Shown here: in pieces, positions 34,349 through 47,278 of the stretch
How positions within the stretch are numbered: position 1 is the stretch's first letter
Layout: every line of letters starts with the position of its first letter
Assembly: GCA_039881145.1 (NCBI GenBank)
Contig: JAYKKI010000029.1
Location: 23,186,001-23,250,000 of the forward strand
Origin: Druceiella hillmani
Taxonomy: Eukaryota > Arthropoda > Insecta > Lepidoptera > Hepialidae
Direction of reading: 5' to 3'
Length of the DNA: 64,000 bases
Notes under the pieces: generated by a model
Told to the model about the DNA's origin: nothing
Seen by the model: only the letters and a program-made list of their open reading frames with translations
Databases searched by the model: none
Position numbers and translations under genes: made by a program

Positions 34349-35788
34349 TATATGCTATTGTTTGAATGATGTTAGTAGACAATTATAATGGAAAAAGTAC
34401 AAACTTATTGATTTTGTTTGATAAAGTATAATTTTAAAAATACGAGTTTATTTTTTGGTCGTCAGATAATTTGTTTCATATCTTGGATACAATATTTGCA
34501 GATAATGAAAAAACACGTTCGTTCACTGCCCAAGTTGGCTGTCGTCTAGTCGACTACTCGTCCTGGTCTTTTACAAGTTTTCTAGGTTTGGTGGTCGTTT
34601 TACCGTTGTTTAAAATAGCTGAAATTCATTTAAATTATTTTTATGTTATACGGCGATATTTTCAGTAGAGAATGCCATCAAAATTGTTTTCTAGTTGTTG
34701 CTTAAACGTTGTAGATTTATTTAAACGGAGGTCTTGGTGATTGGCGTTAAGTTCGGTTGCCTTAGATGAGATGTTTTTGAGGGGGCTAAGGGTAAATAAT
34801 AATCTATTGTAAAGTAATTCAGTGAATTTAGTCAAAGCTGTGTTACAGTACTTATGTTTGAAAATGTTTTCTACTGTCATTAAATGTGAAACGGCTGTGA
34901 AGAGAGAAGGTTAAAGAAATCAAGCTGACATTTCATCTTAATTTTTTTAAATATTCGAAAAATGCGATAGCTAAATTCTCTTCCATCGATTTTAATTCTT
35001 CAAACATTACGGTCTCTGATGTCCGAATCGCAGTATCTTTTCTCGAACAGACAACTTAAAACTTTAGTGCATAGATATTTCCATAATTTCACCATGATGC
35101 CATCATTTTCTATAAAAAAGCCTTCGTTCAAATAAATGAAGGTTTTTTAACAGAATTTCTTAGTTTTTAAAAGTTTTTTCAATAACTGTCATCGCAGAAT
35201 CAATAAACTCCCTAATAATAAATCCAACGCGTGGCCAAATTGTTATTCCGCGTGTTTCTGCAAAGTGACTTTTAAAAAAACACTTTTAAGTATTTTTGCC
35301 AGGAACGTATTTCTTTAAAAACTTTATTTAATTCTTCTTTAATGTGTTTATTATCGTACTCTTTTTTATTGTACATCTTTTCCTCTTCAGATTCTGATTA
35401 GCATAACTGAAATCACTTTCTTCGTAAAACTGCTTATTGTCTGTCAACATCACCACTGGATGATTCTATTTTATAGTAAAATGTTACCATGGCAGATAAA
35501 TAGATAGCATGATTTAGACAGCGCACTACATCTGCAGGACTTTCACGTCAACATTTAAGGGTAATATTTGAAGAGCCCCTAGTCACTGCTACGAAACGCA
35601 GACCGACTTAGTCGCGCCGCATTAGTCCGCAGTAAGAACTAACCCCAAATTATCTTAATGGTCTATGTAAACATTAAAATACCTTCGGGTTGATAGTCAC
35701 ATTAGTCATACACAATTGATAGTCGCATTAGTCATGTAAAAAATTTGTTTCTTTTCCGCAGGTTTGCCATATAAAATATTTTTAGGCT

Positions 35789-36043
35789 ATGTCTCAATTT
35801 CTCGAGTTCTCAGCATCTTTTTACTCGTCTCGAAAATGGACGGAATTCTTGGTTTTTACGCTGATCGAAAAATTTCGATCGAAACCTCTACCTAGGGCAC
35901 ATATAACTGACATTAAAGATGTTCAATATATTATGCAGAGCAAAGCTATGAACATATATTGGGTAAGACCGGAAAGTTTTTGGACAAAAATATTGTCAGA
36001 AAATATCAGGTCCAAAACGGGTATTAATCTGCGCTTGCATTAA
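35789..36043 (+). CDS. Unrecognised 84-codon ORF inside the inverted duplication
   Basis: ATG at 35789. The translation begins MSQFLEFSASFYSSRKWTEF and later reads DVQYIMQSKAMNIYWVRPES, ending KTGINLRLH-stop. Residue composition is balanced (charged, aromatic, small), unlike the low-complexity frames elsewhere. There is no signal peptide or membrane helix, and I see no domain that I know. It may be a decayed transposon protein, a host exon, or chance. No promoter or poly(A) context could be tied to it. Confidence 0.2.
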   Translation: MSQFLEFSASFYSSRKWTEFLVFTLIEKFRSKPLPRAHITDIKDVQYIMQSKAMNIYWVRPESFWTKILSENIRSKTGINLRLH

Positions 36044-36222
36044 TTCAACATATGTGAGAAATTGCTTTAAGGAACACGGAATCAAATTGAGGTGTTTTCA
36101 ATAGAATTATAGACAGAGAAGAAAGGAAGGGAATTTGTACTTAATTAACGATTGCTTTATTTCAATAAGACTGACACGCTTGCAGATTAATGCCTTGCAG
36201 ATTTGTATCGAAGCTATGAAAA

Positions 36223-36293
36223 AGTTGAACTAACGGAAGTATTAGATGTACTTACCCACCGTAAGTAAGTCTAACTACTTCCGTTAGTCAACG
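36223..36293. repeat. Imperfect 32-bp hairpin
   Basis: 'agttgaactaacggaagta' on the left pairs with 'tacttccgttagtcaacg' on the right. The inner 'gtacttac' / 'gtaagtaag' closes on a loop of a few bases (ccacc). A few mismatches and one offset. Confidence 0.75.
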
Positions 36294-36379
36294 TAAAAAA
36301 TTAATTATTTATACTTATACTCATAATTGAGCTGGAAAGTTAATTATAATATGACATTTTAGATAGAAGCTTTGATAAC

Positions 36380-36421
36380 AGTGCTTTTAAATATCAATGG
36401 AAATTGGTATTTAAAAGCACT
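36380..36421. repeat. 18-bp hairpin, 6-base loop
   Basis: 'agtgcttttaaatatcaa' (36380-36397) against 'ttggtatttaaaagcact' (36404-36421), one mismatch. Confidence 0.9.
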
Positions 36422-36816
36422 AAGAGCGTTGACATAGATATTATTAAATGATTAGATAAAATAAGTAGAAACCAAAGTAACCATCGCAATGAACTATCGA
36501 CAAAAGTATTATATTGGCAATAGTTTGTACAATATTTTGACATAAATAATATATAACACATCGTTGAATTAATTTTAACAGTGCCTAAAAATAATAAATT
36601 CCCAACACCAAAACCTTAATTAAAATTTCAACAATAATCATTTCCGTATGACAAAATAGTCGTATGATGTTAATAGTGCTGACAGTTGAAGAGAACGTCG
36701 AAGATCAGCAGACGTATAGCTGTCAACTACGAACAATACGATCCCATTAACCTCCTTGTGCAGAACACGAGACATTCTAATCTATGAGCGCCTCTTTGGA
36801 TAGCCTTGTGTCAGTT

Positions 36817-37201
36817 GTACTAAGCGACGATTTAATGTACTTACTGGTTTACCTAAACTTTTGAAAGCGTTCGATTACAAGTAATATTTTTAAACCTATA
36901 TTTGTATACGCAAGTGAGCTGCAAAATGAAATTTGGGCTAACTAGAAGCACGCAATATCGGTCACCCAGAAATAATTGAGATGCATAAAATTATTTGGTT
37001 TCTTTGTTACAATGTTCACAAATGAAACTTAATTTCTTCTTCTAACTGCATCATATTAATTGTGATCAACAGTAAGTCAAATTTTGGTACAATCAACAGA
37101 CGTGACGGCATAGCAACAATTTCATACGTAGTGTACCCTGAGAATTCCGCGTGGGTCCATTCAAAGCAAATATCTTTACGCTCGTTATCCTAGTCATAAA
37201 T
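36817..37201 (-). repeat. Right arm of the 385-bp inverted duplication
   Basis: Complement of 33964-34348 with 8 differences. Read on the minus strand it carries the same 57-codon frame. Four differences fall in the frame: three silent (ACC/ACT, TCA/TCG, CTG/CTA) and one conservative (GTA/ATA, Val/Ile). Outside this arm the minus frame is also open for 24 codons before the shared TAG (YDDILDDTDVDENMKIDPF, from about 37263), an acidic stretch absent from the left copy. That makes this the more complete copy. The gene family is not recognised. Confidence 0.93.
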
Positions 37202-37202
37202 C

Positions 37203-39990
37203 GTAGAAAACGGATCTATTTTCATATTTTCGTCCACATCAGTGTCATCAAGTATGTCATCATATGGTCATTTCAATTTTGGATATTAATGAAGTATCAT
37301 TTATATCCAACTATGCACTTTTTTCTTACTCTCTCGATAACTATAGCTTCGCTTTTTTCTCACGGTCTTGCCCAAACAATAAGCCCAAAAAACATAACTA
37401 CGCTGGTTTTCTAAAATATGCGATACGATATCGTAAAATATGCCAAGTAAAAAGAAAATTGCATCGACCACCGCATTTATTCAAAATGTTAATAGGCAAC
37501 ATCGACAACCCATTAGTGTTGTGATCGATATCGTTTTAACGTTTTTTTTTGTAAAATATCCATTATTTTATATTCCGTGTGCATGCACTAACTTCCGTTT
37601 GCAATTCCCGATTTTCCGCTTGTTTAATTTGTTTAACTATATTTTGAAAGCATTATCCCACCTCGACTTGTTCTCCTATTCAATTCACGATTTCAGAATC
37701 ATGGTCGTGGAATATTAGGATAGATCACGACCAGCATATCATTTTTAACATGTTAAATTTATGTTTATATTCATTGTATTTATTGTTTGTTTAATTGTCT
37801 GTTATATAATTTTTCTTTTTGTTTCACAATAATTTGCTCAACATATTGGCAAAAGCCTGTAAAATGAGCAAGACTTTTATTAAGCGACTAATTTAATAAA
37901 TGTTTTGACCAATCCATAAGCAGATCCTCATTCTAAAAGCTAATATAGATTAATTTTAATATATCGCTTTACATTATCTTATTCATTTTTTAGATCAATA
38001 GATATTTACAATAAACAGGAGAAATAACGCTAAATTAAATATTGTTCTAGGTGTAGTGAAAGTAATAAGATCGAAATACTACTTCAGCTGTTTGATTTAG
38101 GACAATTATATTTTTATTTAAAACCTGAACCGTGTCACCTTGAATCGGTGTTTTGATGAAGCTACCTCTGAAAATCTCGCGTATTTCATCTTTTTCTGAT
38201 TATGTTTTTTGGTCGAATGTATAGCTCAGTAACATCCATTACAAGTTACAGACTTCTCACTACTTTTCACTCTGACCACTCACTATAAGTTACAGAACAT
38301 TTGAATCCACTTTTATCTGCATTATAAATAATTCCAGACAGAAGTTTAAGCTTAACAATTAATTTTATCAGAGACCAAATATACGTCCAGTTAATCTTTA
38401 TTAAAGCCAATAACACTAAACTTGTGCTTGAATAGACAAATTATATCTTTACAAAAAACTTTTTCTACAAATTCTGTTCAAATTTGAAGATGTAATGGGG
38501 AAATAAAAATTAAAAAATACGAAGTTTCCAAAATAAAGTCTCCATAGTACGTTCGAAACAATGACCAAAACGGTGACCAGTTTCACAAAAAAATTAAAAA
38601 TTTGGAAACAGGCAGTTTCAAAATAATGAAAACTCCGATGGAAGCAGTTCTCAATATAGGAGATATGCCTTCACGTCTCAAGATAGCTAAACCTCACGGA
38701 TCAGTGGTCTACTTCTCGATTGCTCCACCCGCGTGATAATAAAAAAAATAAATAAAAACCTATAGTCGGTCTACTTTAGGTTGACCGTGATTAAGATGGA
38801 GTTTTTTAGTGAACAAAAATCCCACGATTGATCCAACATGGGTGTATTTTTAAGATTTTTTTGAATTAAAAAAAAAACAAATTCAGTGAAATCATCGCAA
38901 AATGTTTCCTAAATTTGCGTTTTACGTTATTTTATAAAACGAAGAACTGCCAAAAATATCTTCTTTAATCATTTTATCTGAAAAGCCGCAACTATCGTGA
39001 ACTTGTTTATTTGTGAAATTGATATTAAAAGTGTCAATCTTAATTCGCATTTATCAGGTTTTTCGCAGATTTCGAATGGTACTATAGCGGGCCTAATTTA
39101 TTACCAATTTTTAGCTAGTTCCAACAGCTTTTTTAGGAAACTGTTAGCTTTTTAGTTAGCTAAAAATTACACAAAAACTAATTAATTAACTCTTTCAATT
39201 CAAGGAAAAATCAAAGATAAACATAAATATAGATATTACCTGACTACGTGAAATTTTTAATACTACATTTTTTTTTAAAACATTTCGTCTGAAATGTTAG
39301 ACATTTAAAACAAGAAACCTAACAAATTAGTTAGGTTCTCTAGTTAAGTCACAGTCATGTACCTCTTTGCAACATGTAATTGGTTTGGTACAATCTATAG
39401 TTGATAATATAGTAACCAGTATTAAAGAACGAAAATATATACACAAAAATATCAAACGAAAATTTCGACTTCTACATTGAATATTCTCCCATAAAATTTT
39501 GTAATTGTAGTATAGAATAATTTTAAAATAATTCAAGTATCAAATACTGGAAATACCTCTCAGAAAAATTTATTTTCGGTTTCTTATTTGTGAAAAGAAC
39601 ATCCATTTTTTTTTTGTTTTTCGTCTTATTTTAAGGACCTTTAAAATATAACGTATATATAATCCAGAAGCAAGTCAATGTGTAACGGTGGCAAAATAAA
39701 AAAATAATAAAACTACTACATAAATAATAATAATAAAACCGCTGTCAACAAATATAAAATGATCAGATAAAAAAGATCGTAACAATCAGAAACAACATTT
39801 TCGAAAGCGTTTCGAAATTTTAATTTTTTATTGTGCTCAGCCCATTTTTCAATTTTAATTTTGAATTTTAGAAACCAATTCACGTAGATTTTATGGCAAC
39901 ATGATAGCCTCTTAAACTTTTAACGGTTGCACAAGCGTAGTTAGGGATACAAAATATGTGGAACGGCCTAATGAAACGAATTCTACATTT
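37203..39990. other. AT-rich spacer; no assigned gene
   Basis: Three overlapping plus frames at 37151-37718 are hydrophobic and mutually shifted. The minus-strand open piece at 37203-37263 belongs with the arm described above. A nested hairpin built from 'aatttttagcta' / 'tagctaaaaatt' and 'ccaacagc' / 'gctgttgg'-type pairs lies at about 39105-39170. Nothing else is supported. Confidence 0.4.
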
Positions 39991-40012
39991 AAATGTAATT
40001 AACAAGCAAATT

Positions 40013-40167
40013 TTATTATAATATTAAGTGAAAGGTAGAAGAAACGAGGATAACAAACGTTTTGAATTTATATTACTATTAGCCTTCACCTAAGCGTTAA
40101 ACTGTGCGATCTTTAGCGTTTTATTTCATCACACCGCCGGTAACCAGAGCTTCCTCGATGATAGCTG
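40013..40167 (-). CDS. Candidate terminal exon with 3' UTR and poly(A) signal
   Basis: Minus strand: a strong acceptor (T-rich 'ttattttttgtgatttcag', AG at 40169-40168) precedes coding xA-IIEEALVTGGVMK and a TAA at 40121-40123. The 3' UTR holds an AATAAA hexamer (complement of TTTATT at about 40012-40017), 105 nt after the stop. The exon is GC-richer than its surroundings and its sequence is plausible protein (acidic-hydrophobic tail). Earlier exons would lie at higher coordinates; I could not find them, so the intron is long or they are outside. I do not recognise the C-terminal peptide. This is the clearest sign of a host gene end in the window. Confidence 0.45.
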
Positions 40168-40169
40168 CT

Positions 40170-43100
40170 GAAATCACAAAAAATAATGACTCAAAGTTAT
40201 AAAATAATAATGCAAAGATCATTCGGTCGACCCAAATACTCGTACGTTAAAACGTAGAGACACGTTGAAATGTAATAAGTCAACTGTATCCACCTTATAC
40301 CTCAATGAAACAATGAAATTATTGTATATCTTAAATATAGCATAGCTTAACTTTATATTGCGAAGCGATTATCTTCAGTTTTATTTATACTAATTCACGT
40401 TTTGATGCCCGCCCTTTTAACGTTATGACTTCTTATATAATCAAAACATGGTCATGTTTTAGACACTTCACAATCTAATTCGTCCGTATCTCTGTTAATA
40501 TTTTATTTTTAGACTTATTCCTTGAATAGGCATCATTTAGCATTTTGTATTTTTTACTGTCTGTAGATTAAATCACACTTTTCGCTTTTACCGACAAGAT
40601 GAAAAGTGACGAGTTAACATTCATTAGAGGGCCGAAACGAGAGTATTTTGAACAAAATAATAGTGGATAAAAATGAATAATATCGAATGCTATAAGTATT
40701 ATTATATTTACGTATGTGCACACGTGTGGATATACGTTTCCTGCGCTTACAAAGACTTGTCAACGCCGAACGGAGGGTCAGATTGATTTCGAATTTGTTT
40801 CATAACACTCGTGCATAACGATATAATTAATTATTGAAAAAATCTAAACTTTTTCGAGATATTAATCTTTATTTAAACATATGTTCTACGAAATTCAAGA
40901 AAAACTTATTGGGTTCAAACCAAATAAACTCCAGGCTTCCTTTGGAACCTAAATAGTACCTACTGTTTTTAGTTAAAACAGGAAAAACAGTTTTGGGGAT
41001 CTGGTTAAAAAACGATTTTTTTTCTTTATACTAGAGTGTTAATGGTAGTTTTGCAGTCAAAGATTAAAGAAGCCATGCACGCGCGACAGAAAAATAGCCA
41101 CTGAATTGCTAGAGTTGCTATAGTTATGATATTTGACAGTTCAGTAAGTACTTAGATTACGTTATTATTTTGGTGCAATACTGTTCTTAGTAGTTGGTTG
41201 TTTCAAGTTACTTTAATTTTTTTTTTAATAATGTAGTTATTGCAATAAGAACCTGATACGGATTGATTACGTAACAACATAAAGCACACACTGCATCGTC
41301 TACGTTGCATAGTAATTTCACTTCAACTATATTCTAAAAGCTACTTACGTATCTAACACTAATTTATATATTTCTGCAGTTTAACTTTCTCCACCGTTTA
41401 TCAATTTTATTCTATGGCATTCTACCTACTATTCATTTATTATAATAAAAGTAGGCTCGAAGGAAACGGCTATAAAAGATGCTTCATACGAATCCGACTT
41501 ATGATATTGCACATTTGCATCTCTATTCATATTGTTAAAGTGTTACGTTCTTATTCTCACAGAAACGAGAAGTAAATTGCCGAATTATTCAAGAATAGCG
41601 ACGTTATTAATCACACTTATGATTCTAGCACCCACGATCTTTACAGTTGCCAAATTGAATCATGTCTGACTTTATTTAAAATTAAATAACAACTAACCTA
41701 TTTTTATATTTACACGCTCTGCGCTTGATTTATTAAGTAGAAGGAATTTTATGAATTTAGTAATACATTTGAGAAAACACGGAGAAGGATTATGATTGAA
41801 CGTAATAATGTTAATCGAGCTGAGATGAAATCGTAATGCAATTATTTCTAAGAACTTTGATGGTGAGAATATCGATTCGACCACTTCTTAGACCGTCTAG
41901 CTGATTCTCCAATATCTCATTTAAGTTTAAGTAATGTTATGAACGTGTAGGAAATTATTCTTCCCATCGGATCTGAACATCCTGTGATGGTGGTTAATTT
42001 ATAGGTCGATTCTAGAACGGTTTTATACAGAATTAGCAAACTATTAAATGGAAATATTTGTAATATGCTCAGAAGATAGCGCGGTAACCTTACGTCATGT
42101 TGACGGAATTAGATTTAGTAGTTTACAACTTATTGCCAAGTAAATTTTGTAGTAAAAAGTATATAGTAAGAGTAAACAGATGGTTTGGTAAATTTTGAAC
42201 TTTGTATACAGGCTATTCTCGTGGTAATCCAGTGCATGTAACCAATTGTGAACACAAAAACGATACTTACTCATTTCCACAACACACTCATTATTTTACA
42301 TTCTTAAGAAAGTAAGAATTCTTAGAATGTAAATGAGGAAGTTTCAGGATAAGCATTTTAGTTCTAGTCAGTATATCCCAGCAAGCAATCCCTTAACACT
42401 AATACAAATGTAAAACTTTTGGAAAAAAACAATTTGAAATAGAGCCTAACTAATGTAAAACTTTTTAAAAATATGTATGTATACAGACTGTAATAAGGAA
42501 CGTGTTTATTATTCTTATAGCTGATACTTCGACATCAACTCTAAACCAAGTTCACATGCCAAAGAAAAAAATACACCTTTCTTGCAGAAAGATGTTTCAA
42601 ATACTCTGGTGCAGCGAATAACTTGTATGAATAGTAGAAACACTCTTTGTTACATTTTATATATGTATGATAGTATCCTGAAATAGGTCTAGAATTTATA
42701 GCTTTTTTTATTTAAATTTACTTCTTATTTACTTCTACCTAATATATAAATTTACTTCTATTTAAACTTACTTTATTTAAATTTACTACAATTTAAATTT
42801 ACTTCATGACCTTAAAATTAATTCCATTTCTTTAAAAAAAACATTCAACACGTTAGTTCCAAAAATTACGACTACCGTATTCATATCCATACCGTGAATA
42901 CTTACCACAATATGAATGCAGTTCCGTGAAAGCACACAGTAATATGAAACAAAACTTACAAAAAAATGTTATAACACGAAATTAACGGAAAATAGATACT
43001 ACGTTTAAGTCGCAAGATTTAAAAGACTAAAACAATGTCAACAGAGTAGATTCAAAACCATTTTTATATGGGATATGGACATGGGATATTTAGATGGATA

Positions 43101-43900
43101 ATGGACAGTAAAAAAACAGCCTAAGAACACGTAGTAAACACAAAACTAAACGACGTTCAACTTCACTGGAAACAGAAAAATTTTTACTAAATACAAATGA
43201 AAAAAAATTGTAACTTAATTCTTAAAATTTTTAAGGAAATGAAGATCAAATAACGAGAATATTTTATATATTTAATTACACAAGACTTCTTCGATTAGTG
43301 GTTTTTTTTTACTTGTTTTTAATATTTTTTTCAAACATTTCATTTAATAATATCCTCTATATTAAATTTATGGAAATATTTTTATTACCGAATTTTTCAT
43401 AAATATTAAGTGATAAAGTGGTTAGTAGAACTAATCTTTTGAAGCATAGTTAAACCAGAGCAAATATTTAAAAAATATATTTACAAAAAGGAAAGAAAAT
43501 TATCGCCAGTACAGATTAATAAAACCAAATAAATATATAGAAGAAAAAAATATAGAGACTGTCATTTTCTTATCGACATATATTTTACATAAACCAGTCT
43601 ATCGGAATTAAAAGCTTTCCTTCACGCCTGCCGATGCGATATTATGAATTATGCTGATTTAACTGGTTTAACACCGAAAGTCACAATAATTCCTACCATG
43701 TTTCAAAATTATCAACATTAAATTGCGCCTATGAAAATAAATACCACAAACATATTTCATGTTTATATATGCTTAATTGATTTCATTTATAATTTCTTTA
43801 TTGTTTTTTCATCTTTCATTCTTTAATATAACTTAACCATCTCAGTGTCTTGGGTCTTATAGATTTACCATTAGATTATGTTTACAGTTTTGTTTATAAG
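40170..43900. other. Spacer or intron upstream of the terminal exon; no further exon recognised
   Basis: If the exon at 40121-40167 is real, this stretch is its last intron. Frames at 41693-41884 and 42095-42280 (-) are unremarkable. 42700-42800 is a degenerate 'atttaaatttacttc' simple repeat. Confidence 0.4.
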
Positions 43901-43915
43901 TATAGATTTTCCCAC

Positions 43916-44550
43916 AATTCACAATTAAAAGAAACTACGTGATGTAGTATTATTTCTACTTTCTTTAATTTCTCTACCACAACCTAGGTTTCGTTGTATT
44001 ACAACATCTTCAGGTGGGCTATTAGGAAATATTAACTCTTAGGGACATCCAACAGCATTTATATGTTTCGAGCACAATAACGGACACGGGGTTTGTGTGG
44101 ATGTTCCCACTGCTTATGTTAGTGAGTTTATTATAGGGGCGCGGTGTAGGTTTTGTTATATTTCCGAGAGTTATACGATATACCAAAATTTTAGTGAGGG
44201 TAATAAATTCAATTGTTGTTATTATATGAGGTTGTACAATGCAAATGTTCCGATGTATGTAATACAATTAAATGGAAGTTATTCTCGGTAATATATTTAT
44301 ACAAAAGCAATTTTGTGTATTTGTGTAAAAGCAATATTGTGCTCGAAACATATAAATACTGTTGGATGTTCCTAATAGTTAATCTATGCTAATAGCCCAC
44401 CTGAAGATTTTGTAATACGAAAACCAAAAAAAACGAAAACGGTCGTGGTAAAAAACTTAAAGAAAGTAGAAATAATACTACATCACGTAGTTTCATTTAA
44501 TTGTGAATAATGAATTTCTACAAAATTAACACCAAATACATTCGATATTC
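43916..44550. mobile_element. Foldback family copy 2 (long form)
   Basis: The left arm starts 'attcacaattaaaagaaact' and runs through 'acgtgatgtagtattatttc', 'accacaacctaggtttcgtt' and 'cttcaggtgggctatta' to 'catccaacagcatttatatg'. The right arm mirrors all of it, from 'catataaatactgttggatg' (about 44350) to 'aattgtgaataatgaatttc' and 'aattaacaccaaatacattc'. Arms of about 170 bp enclose a loop of about 250 bp holding two short opposite frames (44022-44267, 44097-44291) that I do not consider genes. It would give a long RNA hairpin if transcribed. Confidence 0.85.
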
Positions 44551-47215
44551 AGTATATTTTTATAATACTAGATAATATACTACTCTTTGTCATTTCTTGT
44601 AAATATTATTTTTAGGAATTGCCGTACCAAAATTAACCATTGTTATATAAATGCTTTTATAATAATTTAGGTCATTAGAATCATTAGATATAGAGATAAA
44701 ATGACGTAAATAAATTATATATCAATGTAGAGAACCATATCAACCAAAAAAAAATGCGAAAAATATATAATTCGTATTTTTTCAAGATATTACGACGATA
44801 TTACATTTTTTATTCCGTTATTAAAGAATCTCAAAGATCTTCTCAAGTACCGATGTATTTTTACAGTCGCTCTTTAAAACAATAACAAACCTCAATTTCA
44901 GGACCCTAGTTTATCAACAGCCAATATGTTGTAATTTTTTTGAGCATCAGTATAATATAGACACAAAATAATGAAACCGCGAGATTTTCTTGCACATTCT
45001 TTTAACGTACGAGTAAACTATGAAAAAATATTGGACTTTCATTCAATGACATTTCACAATAAATATTTTGAAAAAATTTCGAATTTATATCGCTCTTCTA
45101 TAATGTACTGTACTGTAGGTACTTGTTTTCTTCAATTACAGAAAAAATGGAACCTTGATCATTAAGTAATTCGTTGATTTAATTACGATATATTGATTTA
45201 TCGATGTATTTGCTGTAATTGCGTTGCTAAATTCATAATATATCTGATTGCTCAACTTTAAAGAGAACAACCTAAATTAAGTCATAATGTCAAGTGATGT
45301 TTGTTTTAAATGATACGTGTTCTACATGAAAACGCTATATTTCTTACTCAGCTCATTTAGAAAGTGTGCTATCACACGGCAAAAAATCATTGGAACTATT
45401 AAAATTCTAGTAACACTAACCTGAAGATTGGTGCAAATTAATGTTAACCATTTTGACAAATGGCATCGAACGGTGCCGACTTTCAGAGTTGTGCAAACGG
45501 GTATTACTTGAGAGCTACAGAACAATAAAAATGAAGTCGATTGCGTTGGGATCGCATTTTCGCATTCACTTAAGATTGTTCGTTGCATATTAAAGTATTT
45601 CCTGCAATGGAATATATTGAGGTGTAAAATGGGGAAATATACTCGCATGTATTACCTAGCTACTTCCTCCCAAGGTAGCCCACCTTAACTAGAATAATAG
45701 TGTACCATGTGGCACGCACAGTTTTTATTATATCGTATACATACGTTTTATTTTCTTGTATTTACGCAATACCAGATGGGTTTAACTTTCAGATGATCAC
45801 TAGAGAATTGCTTAGTAATACTACGACTCTCCTGTGTTAAAGTACATATCGGATCATCACAATAAATGTTCGTGATTTCCGATAGTTCCTTTCTCATCTA
45901 ATCTTTTATTTTCAAAAGTTTCATATACTCTTGCATTTAGTACAACTATCTCTATATTTTGGAATATCTTCCCCACACACATTTCAAATATAACTGTAGT
46001 ACAACAGCAGTTTTAGAAGTATTCGACTTCATTCCACTTTGAAGAAAAGCAGAACTAAAAAGTTTCTAAAGTAAGAAAGAGCATCTATCACCTGTAGAAC
46101 GTCCACCTTTAATTCGAAGTGAATTTTATTTTATTCTATTAATGCATTTTATATATGAATTCTTAAAACACATATTTTCAGTCAGTCATTATTGATAATT
46201 TCTATATACTACTAATACTTACATACCAGTCCCAAAATAGAGCAAGTGATCAAGTCAAATTACAGTTTAATTTCCTAACGAAATTCGTAAGAAATACAAA
46301 AATAAAAATAAAATTCATTTAATTTATCAAAGTATCTATATACCTGATCCATATACTTTTGATAGCGTACTTATCTATTATGTACAACGAAATAAATCAA
46401 TTAATTTGCGAGCTTTTGATAAATACATGCACAAATATACAACTAAATGTACTATTTCTAAAATAAATATTTATCAAAACAAAATGAGGACATATGAAAT
46501 GCTATATCATGGACCAAGTTTTCCGGACAAAACTTGTAGTATTTTGAATCATCTTTTTACCAATGTTGTGTACTTCGGTTTTAAGATGAATTTTTTGCAA
46601 ATTTTTTTACCGTTTGAACCTCCACCATTCTGAAAGTATTGAGCCAACATTTGCTCATTTTGAATTAAAGTAGCTCAGCAAGCTCTTCTTTAAAGAGAGC
46701 AAGTTTCCGTTACATTGCTTCAAGATTTCTATATGACAGCTCCGAGAAACAAAACCGCATCAAAGAAGTAGTTTGAATTTCATTCACGATTAAACGGAAG
46801 TTAGTTTACAATGTTACATCAGATAAGAATTTAATTTATTTTACACCCCTAAATGTACTTGAGGCGGCCATATTAATTGTTAAGCAAATTTGGCGAGCTT
46901 TTATAAGAAAATTTGCCTGTTTATCAATATTTTCACATAATGGCCCGGCCATTAGGGCGATAAATATAATATTAGTCTCATATCTTATGAAATTCAGGTT
47001 TTATGAGTCCCGCTTTCTGTTGCGTTAATAAAAATTTGTGTGTTACGATTTTAATGCGTCATTGTGTTATGCCCTATACTCAGCAATGGCACAACCAACT
47101 AATGCATCCATCTAATTACACTTCTTCATCGCCCCTTTCTGACAACTTTTCAACTTTTGTTTTGTTAGGCATACAAATAATTGCAAAATTAATATAATAA
47201 AAAAAATAATAATGC

Positions 47216-47218
<3 letters not shown>
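44551..47218. other. AT-rich spacer; no assigned gene
   Basis: A 108-codon minus frame (45322-45648) and short plus frames are present without recognisable motifs. No splice-framed exon was found. Confidence 0.4.

Positions 47219-47219
<1 letters not shown>

Positions 47220-47276
<57 letters not shown>
47220..47276. repeat. (TA)n microsatellite
   Basis: About 56 bp of TA. Confidence 0.95.

Positions 47277-47278
<2 letters not shown>

Larger units (their letters stand above)
34349..36816. other. Single-copy-like spacer between inverted arms
   Basis: 2468 bp between the arms. It contains an unrecognised 84-codon ORF (35789-36043, +) and a 45-codon minus-strand ORF (36638-36775). It also holds two hairpins (36223, 36380) and a GC-richer stretch near 35570-35640. 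No transposase motif is found, so if the arms are terminal repeats of one element, the interior is non-coding or decayed. Confidence 0.5.

Noticed and set aside
35108..35141. Hairpin followed by T-run resembling a bacterial rho-independent terminator ('gccttc' / 'gaaggttttttaa')
   Set aside because: Everything else here is eukaryotic (introns, hAT and mariner, poly(A) signals), so a bacterial terminator makes no sense.
37151..37718. Three staggered plus-strand ORFs
   Set aside because: Hydrophobic, mutually frame-shifted and overlapping the inverted arm whose coding-like frame is on minus; treated as shadows.
45322..45648. 108-codon minus-strand ORF, one of the longest outside the transposons
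   Set aside because: No recognisable motif, no splice or poly(A) context, and length is not exceptional for 64 kb of sequence.
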